Assembly (NCBI RefSeq): GCF_001646655.1
Contig: NZ_LPZN01000011.1
Coordinates: forward strand, 1 to 64,000
Source: Rhodococcus gordoniae
GTDB lineage: Bacteria > Actinomycetota > Actinomycetes > Mycobacteriales > Mycobacteriaceae
DNA: 64,000 bases
Reading direction: 5' to 3'
Position numbers and translations under genes: made by a program. The first letter of the stretch is position 1, and the number at the start of each line of letters is the position of its first letter. This document shows positions 61,478 through 64,000 of this stretch, piece by piece. The notes under the pieces were generated by a model that was not told where the DNA came from, made no database searches, and worked only from the letters and a program-made list of their open reading frames with translations.

Positions 61478-64000
61478 AGAAGCTTGCAACCGTCATCATT
61501 GTTCTCCTCGGCTGCCTGCTGATCGCGCCAACGGCGTCCGGCCAACCCCGTGAGACCGCGGTGGCCGATTTCGGTGGCTGCTTGGCGTCGCAGCGCGAGG
61601 GCGACCTGCTCCTGATGATCGACGAATCGGGCAGTCTGCAGCAGTCGGACCCCGATGCTGCCCGCGTCGAAGCCGCGAATTACCTTCTCGGCCAGCTTGC
61701 TTCCTTCGGTGCGTCCGCAGGTGTCGCGCTCGATGTTGCCGTGGCGGGCTTCTCGTCCGAGTTCACGATGCATGCGCCGTGGACCCGCCTGGAGTCCGGA
61801 ACGCTGGGCGGACTGCGATCCGAGGTCGATGCGTTCCGTTCACGGACGTCCGGGCTCGACACCGACTACTGGCTCGCGCTCGACGGCGCCCGAGGCGCAC
61901 TGGCGGAGCACTCGTCCGGAGGCTCCACGTCGTGCCAGGCCATTGCCTGGTTCTCCGACGGCAAACTCGACTTCACGGCTCGCGACGGGGAGAAGCCCTA
62001 TGCGCCGGGTCTCTCGCTGTCCACCGACGAAGGCGTCGCTCAGGTCGTCGGCGCGGCACGCGAGTCGATCTGCCGACCCGCGGGAGTCGCTGATCAGTTG
62101 CGGTCGTCCGGTATCGCGACATTCGCGGTGGGCCTCGCCAACGGCACCGCGCAGGCCGCCGATTTCGACCTGATGCGCTCCATCGCGACAGGCGAGCCGG
62201 TGGCCGGTCAAGCGTGTGGTGTGCGGACGGAACCCACGCCGGGCGACTTCTACCTCGCGCAGAACATCGACGATCTGCTGTTCGCCTTCGACGCGTTCAG
62301 CAGTCCCGGTCAGGCTCCGCTCGAGAACGAGACCGGTGTCTGCGCCTACGAGGTGTGCGAGGAGGCCCAGCACCGCTTCGTGCTCGACGACTCGATCGGG
62401 TCCGTCACGGTTCTCGGATTCGCCGACGCCGAAGGTCTGGTTCCGACGCTCGTCAACCCGAGTGGCGACGAGCTCCCCATGGCCTACACGTCGGCAGAGT
62501 CCGGTTCGTCGGTCGAGGGCGTCGCGGTCGATTACCGCTGGCTCTCCGACCGCTCGGTGTCGTTCACGATGGAGCAGCCCGAGAACGCCGCCGGCGAGTG
62601 GCAGGGCATGTGGGCTCTCGTGTTCGTCGACCCCGACGGGTCCGAGCCGGCTGCCCGCTCCAAGTCGAACATCCACATCTCCGGAAACCTGTTCCCGGCG
62701 CTGCTCGGCCAGGACGTCACCGCCATCCACGCCGGTGAGGTCACGTCCGCGGTCCGACTGGGAATCGTCGACTCCGACCGCGAGGAGATCGATCCGTCCG
62801 AGCTTCTCGGATCCGCGTACCTGGGCGTGTCGCTCACCGACGCGGCGCAGGTGGATCACACGTTGGCGTCCGGGGTGTCCAAGGACGCGATCGGTGAACC
62901 GATCGAGCTGGACCTGACGAACGTCGCGCCCGGTGAGGCGACACTGCGTCTCGTCCTCGAAGTGACCACCGCGGACGCCACCGACGAGTCGGGCTCCGTG
63001 ATCGCTCCCGGCACCGACCTCACGCCGCAGTACGTGGACGTGCCGCTGAACTTGGCTCCGCCGATCGGCTACCCGACGGTGCCCGGCCGGATCGACTTCG
63101 GGCAGGTGGAAGGTTCCGGTACCTTCCCCGGCGAGCTCGTGATCCAGGGGCCCGGGTGCGTGTGGGTCGACCCTGCCTCGCCCGTCCGTATCGATGCAAT
63201 TCCCGATGGCGTCGGAAATGCCGCACTCACCGTCGGCGGAGCCACTTCGCCGGACAACTGCCTCACCATCGAGGAAGGAACGAGCGGCAGACTGCCCCTC
63301 GAACTCGCTGTCCCGGAAGCGGGCAACGGTGCCTTCAACGGTGCGGTCCGTCTGATGATCGCCCCCGAAGGCGAGCCGGATCGCGCGATGCCCGTCGACG
63401 TTCCGTTCACGGCGGATCTGCTCAAGCCGCTCGACACCGCACGCTTCCTGCTGGGCTTCCTGGCGGTGTTCCTCCTGGGTGTCGGAATCCCCTTCGCCAT
63501 CCTGTATGCGCTCAAGTGGTGGGCGTCTCGCATCCCGGCCGAAACCCTCAAGTCGCAGAGCTTCCTCGTGCGAGTGTCCGACGGTGGGCTGTTGCGTGAC
63601 GGTCGACCGTTCACCCTCAACGACAACGACCTGCGAGAGATCGTCCGTAATCTCGACAAGCCGGCTCGAAACCTCGACGTCGACGGAGCTCGCCTCGAAG
63701 CCAAGATGGGTAGGGCGCCCGTCGGAGCCGGTTACGTCCTCGTCCGTGCCGAGGGGATGCTCGGCGCTTCGGGTGCGACTCCCGCTACCGATCGCAGCAC
63801 CGGTCAGGCACGTCTGCCCCTCGCGGTGCACAACAACTGGGTGCTGCTCCACGACCCCAAGGGACCCGTCGACGAGGCGGTCCTGCTCCTGCTCGTCGGT
63901 GCCAATGCGTCGAACGAACGGGTACGGGGACTTGTGGACGAGGCAGGTCGGCGAGCACCACGGATCATCGACGATCTGCGAGCCCGCGCACAGGGCTCCG
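61474..64000 (+). CDS. Membrane-anchored von Willebrand factor A domain protein (partial)
   Basis: 842 residues in the window, open at the right edge. A signal peptide (VIIVLLGCLLIAPTASG) is followed by a vWA domain with a complete MIDAS metal site, Asp50-x-Ser52-x-Ser54 in LLMIDESGSLQ, WFSDGKLDF and FAVGLANGT. A long beta-rich extracellular region of about 400 residues follows, then a transmembrane helix at about 657-680 (FLLGFLAVFLLGVGIPFAIL) and a cytoplasmic domain that continues beyond the window. So ligand binding outside is linked to something inside. The GTG start at 61474 overlaps the previous stop. It resembles no characterised protein I can name. Confidence 0.8.
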   Translation, partial: MKKLATVIIVLLGCLLIAPTASGQPRETAVADFGGCLASQREGDLLLMIDESGSLQQSDPDAARVEAANYLLGQLASFGASAGVALDVAVAGFSSEFTMHAPWTRLESGTLGGLRSEVDAFRSRTSGLDTDYWLALDGARGALAEHSSGGSTSCQAIAWFSDGKLDFTARDGEKPYAPGLSLSTDEGVAQVVGAARESICRPAGVADQLRSSGIATFAVGLANGTAQAADFDLMRSIATGEPVAGQACGVRTEPTPGDFYLAQNIDDLLFAFDAFSSPGQAPLENETGVCAYEVCEEAQHRFVLDDSIGSVTVLGFADAEGLVPTLVNPSGDELPMAYTSAESGSSVEGVAVDYRWLSDRSVSFTMEQPENAAGEWQGMWALVFVDPDGSEPAARSKSNIHISGNLFPALLGQDVTAIHAGEVTSAVRLGIVDSDREEIDPSELLGSAYLGVSLTDAAQVDHTLASGVSKDAIGEPIELDLTNVAPGEATLRLVLEVTTADATDESGSVIAPGTDLTPQYVDVPLNLAPPIGYPTVPGRIDFGQVEGSGTFPGELVIQGPGCVWVDPASPVRIDAIPDGVGNAALTVGGATSPDNCLTIEEGTSGRLPLELAVPEAGNGAFNGAVRLMIAPEGEPDRAMPVDVPFTADLLKPLDTARFLLGFLAVFLLGVGIPFAILYALKWWASRIPAETLKSQSFLVRVSDGGLLRDGRPFTLNDNDLREIVRNLDKPARNLDVDGARLEAKMGRAPVGAGYVLVRAEGMLGASGATPATDRSTGQARLPLAVHNNWVLLHDPKGPVDEAVLLLLVGANASNERVRGLVDEAGRRAPRIIDDLRARAQGS

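Overview
The window is 64 kb of very GC-rich DNA with strong third-position GC, many GTG starts, short intergenic gaps and ATGA/GTGA start-stop overlaps. Gene content points to a mycolic-acid actinobacterium, most likely Rhodococcus or a close relative. Supporting features are a Rv0805-like cyclic-nucleotide phosphodiesterase convergent with a Stealth (CpsY-like) phosphotransferase as in Mycobacterium, DUF3558 lipoproteins, paired Abhydrolase_9 proteins, a giant single-chain acyl-CoA carboxylase and AcnA. It looks chromosomal. I see no rRNA, tRNA, CRISPR array or recognisable insertion sequence.

Layout. 0-10 kb: start of a secreted protein, a fused ketoacyl synthase III with its FabG-type reductase, an alpha/beta hydrolase lacking the usual serine nucleophile, and a 1825-residue BC-BCCP-CT carboxylase. 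10-18.4 kb: a coiled-coil protein, a lipoprotein, an orphan ParA with a small partner, an unknown protein, a TauD/AtsK-type dioxygenase and cytochrome c oxidase subunit I. 18.4-26.3 kb: a TetR regulator faces a six-gene translationally coupled operon: two DUF1989 proteins, a carboxyltransferase-only relative of urea carboxylase, an unknown 255-residue protein, an Fe(II)/2-oxoglutarate oxygenase and a sodium:solute symporter. This looks like uptake and breakdown of a nitrogen compound, perhaps an N-substituted guanidine or urea. 26.3-33.7 kb: two AbiEi/DUF559-like genes next to palindromic repeats, the phosphodiesterase/Stealth pair, and a TPP riboswitch in front of a short-chain dehydrogenase and a flavin monooxygenase. 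33.7-43.1 kb: serine hydrolase, zinc alcohol dehydrogenase, GH3 glycosidase, a DEDDh-BRCT-TerD fusion, a tandemly duplicated DUF3558 + small helical protein module, and a small secreted protein. 43.6-48.8 kb: aconitase, LysR regulator and Glu/Leu-type dehydrogenase. 48.9-64 kb: a more accessory-looking stretch with a membrane protein, a 1460-residue SF1 helicase with a C-terminal nuclease-like domain, a frameshifted Ntn amidase, two Abhydrolase_9 paralogues, and a divergent module of four unknown genes including a membrane-anchored von Willebrand A protein cut by the window end.

Two families of dispersed palindromes of about 55-60 bp (five copies of A, three of B) sit mostly between convergent genes and sometimes supply the stop codon or C-terminal codons of the neighbouring gene. 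The two signals most likely to be new biology are the TPP-riboswitch-controlled SDR/flavin monooxygenase pair and the DUF1989/CT-only carboxylase/oxygenase operon. The vWA module and the helicase-nuclease protein come next as possible conflict or stress systems.
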